Assembly (NCBI RefSeq): GCF_001038455.1
Contig: NZ_LDUY01000005.1
Span: forward strand, 1-64,000
Reading direction: 5' to 3'
DNA from: Fructobacillus sp. EFB-N1
GTDB lineage: Bacteria; Bacillota; Bacilli; Lactobacillales; Lactobacillaceae
Length of the DNA stretch: 64,000 bases
Positions 19,309-27,513 of this stretch are shown here, piece by piece (positions within the stretch are counted from its first letter, which is position 1; each line of letters opens with the position of its first letter). The position numbers and the translations under genes were made by a program. The notes under the pieces are model-generated. The model was given only the letters and a program-made list of their open reading frames with translations. It had not been told where the DNA came from and did no database searches.

Positions 19309-21950
19309 AGCAGCTACGTCATTGCTTTGTTGCTGGTCAAGCGCCACACCGGCCACATGGTCGGACTTTAATTGATCTTTCGCCTGGTTGAACTGGTCTA
19401 AAATGGCCTGAGCAGTCGTCAACTTGGCCAAAGAAGCCTGGTCCTTCTTGTAATCACTTTGGACCTGAGCCCACTGACTGGCTTTTTCAACATCCAACAA
19501 CGTCACGTCGCCTTGAATGTCACTTTCCAAGCCGTCCTGAACGGCCTTCAAATTACTTTGTGCAGTGGCAATTTGGTTGGCAATTATGTCACTGGCTTGG
19601 TGGCTGGCTGGCAAATTAGTTGTCTGCTGAGCCAACTGATCAGCGACTGCTTGCGCATTCGTTGCTTGGCGAATCTGGTCTTGGGCGCTTGTATAGGCAG
19701 TTGCCAAGGCTGATTTTTGCTGAGTCGAAACTGTATCAGTCAGCGTGACATCCCCTGTAATTGCCGCCAAAACTTGATTATTGGTTTTTTCCAACTGAGC
19801 TAAAGCACTGGCTTGCTGCTGGTCGAGCGTTTGACCAGAGGTATGGACAGCATTGATTTGACTGGCAGCCATTACCTGATCGTTTTGAATGACCTGAGCG
19901 TTATCGTCGGCCTGAATCGTTGCCTCAGCATTTGCCAGGACTTGGTTGACCTGGCTAACCTGGCTTTGCTGCTGACTAGTCAACAGAGTCGCATCCGTAT
20001 TAATTGCCGTCACTGCCTGCTTGGCGAAACTTTGCAGAACACTCATCGCGGCCTGTTGTTGGTTTGCCACTGCCTGGCCAACCTGGTGAGTGGCTGCAAT
20101 ATTAGTCAAACCGGTCGCCAAATCATCGGCTAATATTTGGGCATTTGCATCAGCATTAACCGCACTTTGAGCAGTCTGAAAAGCAGTATCGGCGTTGTCA
20201 ACCTGCAGGGTCTGATCAGCCGTTGTTAAAGTCTTGTCGGCACGAATTGCCTGAATGGTATAAGTATGCTTATCTTGTAAGCTTGAAATGGCCGCCTGTA
20301 ATTGGCTAGACAAATCAGTTCCCGGAACATGGCTGCCATCAATCTTCTCAATGGCCGCATTCCGTGCATCCAAAATACTTTGTGCGTCTGGGGCTTGATT
20401 AGCAGCCAGCGCAACCTGGCCGGCCTGATAAGCTTTGGCCAGATTGCCCTCTTGGTCCTGCTTCTCACTATCCAAAAGCGTAACATCTCTTTGAATGTCA
20501 CTGAAAACTTGACCATTCTTCGCTTGCAAAGCATCCAAGACGCTTTGGCGCTGGCTAGTAATGTCAGTCTGTGGCTGGTGGGCCTGACTGATGAGCACAA
20601 GCGCATTGGCCTTGGCATCCGCAATCCCCTGCGCATCCGTTGCTTGGCTAATTGCGGTTTGTCCATTTTCTTGGGCCATTAAAGCGGCTTGCTGTTGGTC
20701 TGATTTTTGGGTATTCAAAAGAGTACCATCATTGCTGATGGCATTCGTCACAGTCTTTTGAGCAGTTGTCAACACATCGCTCGCTTCCCGTTGCTGGTCA
20801 GCCAGAGACTGACCGGTCGTATAGTTTGGTGCCAATGAGTTAATGCCAGTTGTCTTGACGTCCAGAATCCCCTGCGCATCCTGGGCCTGGTCCAGGCCGG
20901 TTTGTGCCTGGAGATAGGCAGCCTGCAACTGGGCCAATTCGGCTTGTTTTTCACTGTTGAGCAGGGTTTTATCATTGTTAATCAAGCCCTGGACCCGAGT
21001 ATTTTCCAAATCAAGGGCGGATTGGGCTGTTTTTCTCTGCTGGTCAACACCAACACCAGCCGCGTGAGTACGATCAATGTTCGCTAAGCCAGTCGTCTTC
21101 GCATCAAGGATTGCCTGACCATCCTGGGCAGCAGACAGCGCTTGACTGGCTTGCTGATAAGCAGCTGCCAAGTTGTTAGCCTGTGCTGATTTGTCAGCAG
21201 TAGTTAAAGAGCCATCCACATTAATCGCCCCGGCTACTTGGTTATTTTCGCCATCAAGCAAAGCCTGAACCGCCTGACGTTGGCTGGTCAAGCTTGAACC
21301 ACTAACGTGAGCACCAGCAATATTGCTATTCCCTGTGGCTGTTTGGTCAAGGATATCCTGGGCAGCTTTCGCAGCCGCCAAGGCAATCAATGCCTGGTTA
21401 TAAGCGTCCTGGGCAGTCTTTTGTTGCTGTTGCTTAGTAGCATTCGTCAGGGTCACATCCTGACGAATGGCCGTATTCGTATCAGACAAGTTTTGGTTCA
21501 ACGTACCAGGGTTTCCGTTAGCGGCGGTCAATTGTGGTATACCCGTCGTCTTGGCAGCCAATGAATCTGACAAACCCAAATCAAGATATGACCTACGGCC
21601 AGAACCACTAGTAGTCAAAACTGGCACGTTCAACTTAACCGACAACGTATACAAGCCCGTTGACTTATCATAGGTCAAACTATCGAACTTAAAAGTTGTT
21701 CCTGTTGCTGGGTTTTGCAAAGTCTTAATTTCAGAACTTGCGTAACCCCACTTTTGCTGTAATGACAGTGGTACAGTTGAAGCATCCGGTGTATCTGCAT
21801 AACGCTTATAGTACTCTTGATTTTGACCCATCCAATAGGTTGTGGTTGAGTCCGCCGCATGAGCCGTGATGTTTTGTCCGAAATCAATTGGCGCATGGCC
21901 AGTAATGACCTGGGTCGCACCAACCAAAGCAAAAGTCGCCATTCCGGCGA
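19276..21950 (-). CDS. Giant repeat protein, fragment 1 (N-terminal domain and first repeats)
   Basis: Frame open from the signal-peptide lesion: VAGMATFALVGATQVITG continues the hydrophobic core of the KxYKxGKxW signal, and cleavage is likely near ITAHA-ADS. A unique domain of about 100 residues follows (YWMGQNQEYYKRYADTPDA, FKFDSLTYDKSTGLYTLSV), which looks beta-rich and may be the binding head. Then come nine repeats. The ORF runs out at 19276 after the missing base at 19307-19309. With the upstream frameshift it has no complete signal peptide, so as written the protein would not be exported. Confidence 0.75.
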
Positions 21951-21959
21951 CTTTTGCTT
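21927..21959. repeat. Perfect 14-bp hairpin inside the signal-peptide coding region
   Basis: AAGCAAAAGTCGCC (21927-21940), loop ATTCC, GGCGACTTTTGCTT (21946-21959). The first frameshift of the giant gene falls in the T4 run of the right arm. In mRNA the stem would lie about 60-90 nt after the start codon. Confidence 0.85.
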
Positions 21960-22016
21960 GCCAGACTTGTACATCTTGAAATGCGTTCTTTCTTGAAATT
22001 TATTTACTCTAATTTC

Positions 22017-22032
22017 CACGTTTGACACCTCC
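22017..22032 (-). promoter_or_regulatory. Ribosome binding site and GTG start of the giant gene
   Basis: GGAGGT (22032-22027), 7-nt spacer, GTG (22019-22017). This decides the start, because the frame extending further upstream to 22142 has no ribosome site and encodes an unrelated hydrophobic stretch. Confidence 0.75.
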
Positions 22033-22062
22033 GGGAAATGTTTGATATTATTTGCAAACATT

Positions 22063-22091
22063 ATTATAATAAAAAATACAAAACATCGCAA
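22063..22091 (-). promoter_or_regulatory. Promoter of the giant repeat gene
   Basis: Minus strand: -35 TTGCGA (22091-22086), 17-bp spacer, -10 TATAAT (22068-22063), about 45 nt before the GTG. Confidence 0.65.
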
Positions 22092-22414
22092 TAGTATTAC
22101 ACTGTTTTTTAGAATAGATTTTATTAATTTTCTAATTCTCATTATATGTTTATAACTTAGAAGATAATCGGATAATCCCCTTTAAATAGGCATCTTATAC
22201 CAAAAATTTTCTAATTGCAGAACGTAAAGTATTCGTTATTCTAGACACCTCACAATGATATATCTAATATTTTTCTCAAACTATTCTAAAAAACAGCTCG
22301 TTCTGTAATATTAAGGTCACACTTATTTTCGTAACAATGTAATACTTTTTAGAATAAATAATCACGTAACATTTCATTTTTAAAACTGATTTTGCACTGG
22401 GGTCCATTGATCGA
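22092..22414. other. AT-rich intergenic region with inverted and related repeats, no gene
   Basis: No convincing coding frame. A 16-bp perfect inverted pair, CTGTTTTTTAGAATAG (22102-22117) and CTATTCTAAAAAACAG (22281-22296), lies immediately upstream of the giant-gene promoter. A related TACTTTTTAGAATA occurs at 22343-22356. These could be regulator sites or bend DNA. Confidence 0.6.
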
Positions 22415-22467
22415 CAAAAAAAGGAAGTAAAACTCGCAGCTAAGAATCCTGCGAAATTTTACTTCCT
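22415..22467 (-). terminator. Terminator of purB
   Basis: AAGGAAGTAAAA (22421-22432) pairs with TTTTACTTCCT (22457-22467), with an inner CGCAG/CTGCG. On the minus strand a T-run follows. Confidence 0.85.
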
Positions 22468-22489
22468 ATATACGGTTAAGATTAATTTT

Positions 22490-23788
22490 TTAGTCAGTCA
22501 AACCAAGGCGCTTGAAGATCGTATCAACTTGGCTCAAGTGATAGTGATAATCGAAGGCGTCGTCGATTTCTGCCTGTGATAAGTGGGCAGTAATCGTCTT
22601 GTCCCCTTCAACCAAGTCCTTGAATGAACGACCTTCATCCCATGACTTGGCTGTCAAAGGTTGAACCAAGTCATAGGCCGTTTCACGAGCCATTCCCGTT
22701 TCAATCAACTTCAACAACACACGCTGGCTGTAAATCAGACCGTGCGTCAAGTTCATGTTTGACTTCATGCGTTCAGGGAAGACCGTCAGCGTGTCGATGA
22801 TCTTCATGAAACGGTTTAACATGTAGTCCAACAATGACGTACTGTCTGGCAAAATCATCCGTTCGGCTGATGAATGTGAAATATCACGTTCGTGCCACAA
22901 AGGAATGTTTTCGTAAGCAGTCACCATTTGGCCACGAACCACGCGAGCCAAGCCACAGATGTTTTCTGAACCGATTGGGTTACGCTTGTGCGGCATTGCG
23001 GAAGAACCCTTTTGGCCCTTAGCAAACTTTTCTTCGACTTCGTGGATTTCAGAACGTTGCAATGAACGAATTTCCACAGCGAAACCTTCCATGCTTGAAG
23101 CAATCAAGGCCAAAGTAGCCATATAGTCGGCATGCAAGTCACGTGGCAAAACTTGTGATGAAATTTCCTGAGCGTGCAAACCTAAGCGTTCACAAACATA
23201 CTGTTCAATTTCAGGTGGAATGTTGGCAAACGTACCCACGGCACCAGAAATCTTACCAGCTTCAACACCACGGGCGGCCTTCTTAAAGCGTTCCAAGTTG
23301 CGTTCCATTTCAGAATAGAAACGAGCAATCTTCAAACCAAAGGTCGTTGGTTCGGCTTGAACACCGTGTGTCCGGCCAATCATGACCGTATCCTTATACT
23401 CGATTGCCTTCTTCTTCAAAACGGCAATAAAGTTTTCCAAGTCTTCTTCCAAGATGGCGTTAGCTTGCTTCAAACGAACACCATATGAAGTATCGACAAC
23501 ATCTGTACTCGTGATTCCGAAGTGAACCCACTTCTTTTCTTCACCCAATGATTCTGAAACTGTCCGGGTAAAAGCAACAATATCATGGTGTGTGACCGCT
23601 TCAATTTCTTCGATGCGCGCAACATCAAAGGTGGCATTCTGACGAATCTTTTCAACATCCTCAGCTGGGATTTCGCCCAACTTTGACCAAGCTTCATCAA
23701 TGGCAATTTCAACATCCAACCAAGTTTGGTACTGGTTTTGCAGTGACCAAATATCACGCATGGCTGGTCGACTATAACGGTCTAACAT
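22490..23788 (-). CDS. purB: Adenylosuccinate lyase
   Basis: 432 residues of the fumarase/aspartase superfamily. It cleaves SAICAR in purine synthesis and adenylosuccinate to AMP plus fumarate. The family signature loop [10 protein letters not shown] with flanking GSENICGL is intact, and the catalytic-site segments [11 protein letters not shown] and [13 protein letters not shown] are visible. GGAGAG precedes the ATG. It is divergent from purA, the enzyme making its AMP-branch substrate. A consensus TATAAT without a good -35 and a PurBox-like site upstream suggest control by a PurR-type activator. Confidence 0.97.
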   Translation of the reverse strand: MLDRYSRPAMRDIWSLQNQYQTWLDVEIAIDEAWSKLGEIPAEDVEKIRQNATFDVARIEEIEAVTHHDIVAFTRTVSESLGEEKKWVHFGITSTDVVDTSYGVRLKQANAILEEDLENFIAVLKKKAIEYKDTVMIGRTHGVQAEPTTFGLKIARFYSEMERNLERFKKAARGVEAGKISGAVGTFANIPPEIEQYVCERLGLHAQEISSQVLPRDLHADYMATLALIASSMEGFAVEIRSLQRSEIHEVEEKFAKGQKGSSAMPHKRNPIGSENICGLARVVRGQMVTAYENIPLWHERDISHSSAERMILPDSTSLLDYMLNRFMKIIDTLTVFPERMKSNMNLTHGLIYSQRVLLKLIETGMARETAYDLVQPLTAKSWDEGRSFKDLVEGDKTITAHLSQAEIDDAFDYHYHLSQVDTIFKRLGLTD

Positions 23789-23822
23789 TATGACTCTCCT
23801 TTTTTATCAAACGTGCAAGAGT

Positions 23823-23857
23823 ATTATAGCAAGAATTTGGGTATAAATACGAACTAT
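23823..23857 (-). promoter_or_regulatory. purB promoter with PurBox-like site
   Basis: -10 TATAAT on the minus strand (23828-23823). No good -35 is seen; instead a PurBox-like AATACGAACTATT (plus-strand orientation, about 23845-23857) lies where an activator would sit. The PurBox consensus in lactic cocci is AWWWCCGAACWWT. Confidence 0.45.
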
Positions 23858-23881
23858 TTATTAAATAAATCAGTTTTATGC

Positions 23882-23951
23882 AGAATCCGAACATTAAAAC
23901 CGAATCAATCCCTGATTTTCCCTTGATTTTCTGAACGTTTCCCCGTATACT
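23882..23951 (+). promoter_or_regulatory. purA promoter and upstream PurBox-like repeats
   Basis: -35 TTGATT (23923-23928), 17-bp spacer, -10 TATACT (23946-23951). Upstream, AATCCGAACATT (about 23883-23894) matches the PurBox consensus almost fully, and ACCGAATCAAT follows 6 nt later as a weaker copy. Control by PurR is inferred. Confidence 0.55.
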
Positions 23952-23996
23952 AACCTTTGGTCAAAAATGGCCAATAAATGATAAAAGAGGTAAACC

Positions 23997-25286
23997 ATGT
24001 CTTCAATCGTGATTGCCGGCGCCCAATGGGGTGACGAAGGAAAAGGTAAAATTACAGACTTTCTGAGTCAGAAGGCCGACTTCGTTGTCCGCTATGCGGG
24101 GGGCGACAACGCTGGCCATACATTGGTCATCGATGGTAAGAAACTCCACGTGCAGTTGATTCCTTCTGGAATCTTCCTGCCACAGGTTACCAACGTGATT
24201 GGTACCGGTGTTGTGGTCAACCCAGAAACACTATTTAATGAAATTAACTATTTAAAGGAAAACGGTGTCACCGTTCATAACTTAAAGGTCTCTTCAAGAG
24301 CCCAAGTCATTATGCCTTATCATCCCCTTTTTGATGCCTTGCAAGAAGGTTTAAAGAAAGAAAAGATTGGAACGACCCACAAAGGAATTGGACCTGCCTA
24401 CCAGGACAAGTTGGATCGAATTGGGATTCGCATTGCTGATTTGCTTGAACCAAAGGTTTTGGAAAAGCGTTTAAAGCAGGCCTTGAAAGTGAAGAACCTG
24501 TTCTTGACCAAGGTTTTTGACCGCGAACCCCTTGATTTTGATGAAATCTTCAACCAATACAAGGAATATGGCGAAAAGTTGCGTCCCTTTGTGGCCGACA
24601 CTTCCTATTTAATTAACGAAGCTTTAGACAATGACAAGCGCGTTTTGTTCGAAGGTGCCCAGGGAATCATGTTGGACATCGACCATGGAACTTATCCATT
24701 CGTCACATCGTCTAACCCAATTGCCGGTGGCGCTGCCGTCGGTGCTGGAATCGGTCCAAATCGCATTGACCAAGTTGTCGGTGTGGCCAAGGTCTATTGC
24801 TCCCGTGTCGGTGAAGGTCCTTTCCCAACCGAATTGTTCGATGAAGTTGGCAATACTATTCGCGACGTCGCCCACGAATACGGCGTTGTCACAGGTCGTC
24901 CCCGCCGAATCGGCTGGTTGGACACTGTCGCTTTGCGTCATGCCAAGCGCGTTTCCGGCTTAACACAGCTTTCCTTGAACTGCTTGGATGTCTTGTCTGG
25001 CTTTGAAACCGTTAAGGTTGCCACACACTACAAGTTGGATGGCCAGGTCATTGACCACTACCCTGCTTCCGAAGCTGATTTGGAACGCTGCGAACCAGTT
25101 TATGAGGAATTACCTGGTTGGTCAGAAGACATCACCAAGGCCAAGTCACTTGAGGCCTTGCCCGAAAACGCCCGCAACTACTTGAAGCGCGTGTGCGAAA
25201 TCGTTGATTTGCCTTTGGCAACCTTTGCCGTTGGCCCTGACCGCGATGCCACAAACGTCTTAACTGATTTGTGGGAAAACAACTAA
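23997..25286 (+). CDS. purA: Adenylosuccinate synthase
   Basis: 429 residues. It catalyses the GTP-dependent condensation of IMP with aspartate, the first committed step to AMP. The N-terminal P-loop-like WGDEGKGK is intact, as are [32 protein letters not shown], the IMP-binding [14 protein letters not shown] and the C-terminal GPDRDAT. AGAGG lies 6 nt before the ATG. Divergently transcribed from purB. Confidence 0.97.
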   Translation: MSSIVIAGAQWGDEGKGKITDFLSQKADFVVRYAGGDNAGHTLVIDGKKLHVQLIPSGIFLPQVTNVIGTGVVVNPETLFNEINYLKENGVTVHNLKVSSRAQVIMPYHPLFDALQEGLKKEKIGTTHKGIGPAYQDKLDRIGIRIADLLEPKVLEKRLKQALKVKNLFLTKVFDREPLDFDEIFNQYKEYGEKLRPFVADTSYLINEALDNDKRVLFEGAQGIMLDIDHGTYPFVTSSNPIAGGAAVGAGIGPNRIDQVVGVAKVYCSRVGEGPFPTELFDEVGNTIRDVAHEYGVVTGRPRRIGWLDTVALRHAKRVSGLTQLSLNCLDVLSGFETVKVATHYKLDGQVIDHYPASEADLERCEPVYEELPGWSEDITKAKSLEALPENARNYLKRVCEIVDLPLATFAVGPDRDATNVLTDLWENN

Positions 25287-25287
25287 A

Positions 25288-25357
25288 GAACTACTCGGCG
25301 ACAGTGTCCTGCCGGCCTGACCGGTATGGTCGGACTGCAAGCTCTGTCGCTCTTTTC
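25288..25357 (+). terminator. Structured purA-guaC interval, probable terminator
   Basis: An outer stem GCGACAG / CTGTCGC encloses an inner GTCC..GGAC stem with a CCGG/CCGG hairpin. It is followed by TCTTTTC. The T-run is poor, so partial readthrough into guaC is likely. Confidence 0.5.
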
Positions 25358-25378
25358 TTTGCTGATATTGCTTTAATC

Positions 25379-25394
25379 TAGTCTTGCTAGACTA
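25379..25394. promoter_or_regulatory. Dyad in the guaC leader
   Basis: TAGTCT-TGCT-AGACTA, a perfect 6-bp dyad 29 nt before the guaC ATG. It could be an operator or a small leader hairpin; no partner copy was seen. Confidence 0.3.
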
Positions 25395-25422
25395 AAGTAC
25401 CAGCAGAAACGGAGATTATGTT

Positions 25423-26379
25423 ATGAAAACCTTTGATTACGATGCTATTCGCCTTTTACCTAAAAAATCAGTCTTGAAGTCTCGCCGCGAAGCCGACACT
25501 TCTGTGACTTTAGGAAAGCACACTTTCAAGTTGCCTGTTATGCCAGCCAACATGGCCACGGTTATCGATGAAAACTTGGCCGAATGGTTAGCTTCCAATG
25601 GCTACTTCTACGTGATGCACCGCTTCCAACCCGAAACACGCTTTGACTTCGTTCAAAACATCCAATCTAAGGGCTTGATTGCTTCCATTAGTCTTGGGAT
25701 TACGGATGGCGAATACGCCTTGATTGATCAGTTCAAGGAAGCACAACTCACACCAGACTACATCACAATTGATGTTGCCCACGGTCATTCCGACTATGTC
25801 ATCAAGATGGTGACTTATATTAAGGAAAACTTGCCAGACACCTTCTTGATTGTCGGTAACTTGGGAACACCAGAAGCCATCGTTGAAATCGAGGCTGCTG
25901 GTGCCGATGCAACCAAGGTTGGAATCGGACCTGGTAAGGCCTGCATCACCAAGGACAAGACTGGCTTTGGAACTAATGGTTGGCAATTAGCCGCCATCGC
26001 CCAATGCGCCCAGGTAGCCACTAAGCCAATCATCGCCGATGGTGGTATTCGCCACAACGGCGACATCGCCAAGTCAATTCGCTTTGGCGCAACAATGGTC
26101 ATGGTCGGTTCGATGTTTGCCGGTCACAACGAAACGCCTGGTGACTTGATTGAACAGGATGGCAAGACTTACAAGGCCTACTTTGGCTCTGCTTCAGCTT
26201 ACCAAAAGGGTCACTCTCATAACGTGGAAGGTCGCAAGTTGTTGGTTCCTTACAAGGGTCCTATCCAAAACACTTTGACCGAAATGGAAGAAGACATCCA
26301 GTCAGCCATTTCTTATGCCGGTGGTCGGGACTTGAGCAGCCTTAAGACGGTCGACTACGTTGTCTTAACTGACTATTAA
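25423..26379 (+). CDS. guaC: GMP reductase
   Basis: 318 residues of the short IMPDH/GMPR family without CBS domains. It reduces GMP to IMP with NADPH, returning guanine nucleotides to the IMP pool used by PurA. The catalytic-Cys loop is GPGKACITK, preceded by NLGTPEAI and followed by [22 protein letters not shown] and MVGSMFAG. The length and the KGHSHNVEG loop favour GMP reductase over IMP dehydrogenase. GGAG precedes the ATG. The context after purA supports a purine-interconversion role. Confidence 0.93.
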   Translation: MKTFDYDAIRLLPKKSVLKSRREADTSVTLGKHTFKLPVMPANMATVIDENLAEWLASNGYFYVMHRFQPETRFDFVQNIQSKGLIASISLGITDGEYALIDQFKEAQLTPDYITIDVAHGHSDYVIKMVTYIKENLPDTFLIVGNLGTPEAIVEIEAAGADATKVGIGPGKACITKDKTGFGTNGWQLAAIAQCAQVATKPIIADGGIRHNGDIAKSIRFGATMVMVGSMFAGHNETPGDLIEQDGKTYKAYFGSASAYQKGHSHNVEGRKLLVPYKGPIQNTLTEMEEDIQSAISYAGGRDLSSLKTVDYVVLTDY

Positions 26380-26448
26380 TCTTTATTTTCCTCGCTCTCT
26401 CCCTCGCCTCGCTGGCGCTGAATGTGCCGGCGACCAAGCGACGACATC

Positions 26449-26487
26449 AAAAAAATGATTGCAGCCTTTATGGCTACAATCATTTTT
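26449..26487. terminator. Bidirectional terminator between guaC and the DUF915 gene
   Basis: AAAAATGATTGCAGCC / GGCTACAATCATTTTT, with A-run and T-run on either side, serving both convergent genes. Confidence 0.85.
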
Positions 26488-26499
26488 ATTTTGTCTGTT

Positions 26500-27348
26500 T
26501 TAATTTTGCAAGAACTTTAGGATATCTTGATCAACAGTCTGATTTTCATGAAGCTTCGAGTGTTGACCATCCGCCCCTTCAATCAGCGTTTCCTGATAAG
26601 TACTTGGCTGACGCACGAAGTACTTCAGGGCCTTGGACGAATTATTATAAACGGTCGTATCGGAAGCGGAACCACCGGTCGAATTACCGTAGATATTCAA
26701 GACCTGCGTCGAGTGGTTTTGATAGTAAGCCGTCAGACCCGCTAAGCGGTCAAAGATTTCAGTCTTCGTTTGCGGCTCACCATCAGCACTTAACGGTGAA
26801 TTTGACTGCGGGTTAGCTAAAATCAGCCCGTTGTATGTCCCTGCAATTGAAATCTGGCGGCCGACCTTCGGTAAGTCGTGGCCATTATCGGCTGCATTCA
26901 TCAGGTAAAAAGCAATCGCCATATTGCCCATCGAATGACCAATCAGATTAACCGACCGAATTCCCTGCTGACTCAACTTAGTCATGATGGTCGTAACCCA
27001 CTTAGCAGTCTGGTTAAAGTCTTGGCTTTTATTATCATCAAACTGGACCAAGATAATCGGATTTTTGTCACCAGGGGCAATCGTCTTATCCATGGTGACC
27101 GTACCGTCTTTTTCAACTGTCACGTTAATCCGTCGATTGGAATAATCATGATCCACCAAATACTGACTCATTGACTTTTCGGCATTACGGCTGGAGCCGT
27201 AGCCGTGGAAGAAGACCGTGGCCTCCTTTGGACGCTGGCCATTTTGCTCGGACAAGGTTGGACTCATTTTTGACCCCACCAGATAAAAGACAATCCCAAT
27301 CGCCATTAGCGCAACCAGAATCCCCCAAAACAACTTCTTTTTAAACAC
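26500..27348 (-). CDS. DUF915 alpha/beta hydrolase, membrane-anchored (copy 1)
   Basis: 282 residues from GTG 27348, chosen because AAGGAG lies 5 nt upstream. An N-terminal membrane segment (LFWGILVALMAIGIVFYLVG) with positive residues before it predicts a lipid-anchored or signal-anchored outward-facing enzyme. The hydrolase core has FFHGYGSSRNAE (oxyanion region), nucleophile elbow GHSMGN and a late His in QHSKLHEN. The family is known as cell-surface hydrolases of lactic acid bacteria, probably esterases; the substrate is unknown. A second copy lies at 47001-47855. Confidence 0.85.
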   Translation of the reverse strand: MFKKKLFWGILVALMAIGIVFYLVGSKMSPTLSEQNGQRPKEATVFFHGYGSSRNAEKSMSQYLVDHDYSNRRINVTVEKDGTVTMDKTIAPGDKNPIILVQFDDNKSQDFNQTAKWVTTIMTKLSQQGIRSVNLIGHSMGNMAIAFYLMNAADNGHDLPKVGRQISIAGTYNGLILANPQSNSPLSADGEPQTKTEIFDRLAGLTAYYQNHSTQVLNIYGNSTGGSASDTTVYNNSSKALKYFVRQPSTYQETLIEGADGQHSKLHENQTVDQDILKFLQN

Positions 27349-27458
27349 AGAAACTCCTTCCAAGATTCCTCATTTGATGTCTAAAATTATACCGCTATTA
27401 TTACCGGAAAGTAAGCCTTTTAAATTAGAACCCCCTTTATTTCACAGCTGATTTTCTT

Positions 27459-27464
27459 TATAAT
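27459..27464 (+). promoter_or_regulatory. -10 element of the glucosidase gene
   Basis: TATAAT 50 nt before the ATG. No clear -35 is seen (TTTATT at 27436-27441 with a 17-bp spacer), which may indicate dependence on an activator. Confidence 0.45.
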
Positions 27465-27513
27465 GATGGGGTAGATTCAATTTTCAACCGAAAAACAAAT
27501 TGGAGGTTTTTAA

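Larger units (their letters stand above)
8584..22019 (-). pseudogene. Giant DUF1542-like repeat surface protein gene, broken by three frameshifts and one amber codon
   Basis: One ancestral reading frame of about 4,480 codons. The likely start is GTG 22019-22017, 7 nt after GGAGGT, giving MEIRVNKFQERTHFKMYKSGK, a KxYKxGKxW-type long signal peptide. Lesions: (1) a base missing in T4 21952-21955, within the signal; (2) a base missing in A3 19307-19309; (3) an in-frame TAG at 13486-13484, where CAG would fit; (4) an extra base at T2 11311-11312. Repairing each restores continuous repeats. After a unique N-terminal domain come some 40-45 repeats of about 78 residues with the pattern I..D.TL....K..Q.........A.....A..I.D....G...I...H..G, resembling DUF1542/FIVAR surface-adhesin repeats. 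The C terminus has LPDTW, a hydrophobic helix and a Lys tail. It is probably a cell-wall adhesin that is not made whole if the sequence is right. Confidence 0.85.

Noticed and set aside
8821-21673. Long plus-strand ORFs opposite the giant repeat gene, some over 100 codons
   Set aside because: They mirror the low-stop, repetitive codon pattern of the coding strand, are Leu/Cys/Ser-rich, lack ribosome sites and share no family features.
8584-22019. CRISPR-like or satellite array because of the periodic sequence
   Set aside because: The period is about 235 bp of diverged coding repeats without conserved short direct repeats or uniform spacers.
8584-22019. Programmed ribosomal frameshifting as the cause of the split frames
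   Set aside because: No slippery heptamer with a downstream structure is seen at the lesions, the directions differ (-1 and +1 type), and one lesion is a stop codon.
24624-24941. Minus-strand ORF of 105 codons inside purA
   Set aside because: It is a shadow of the well-supported purA frame and has no start signals.
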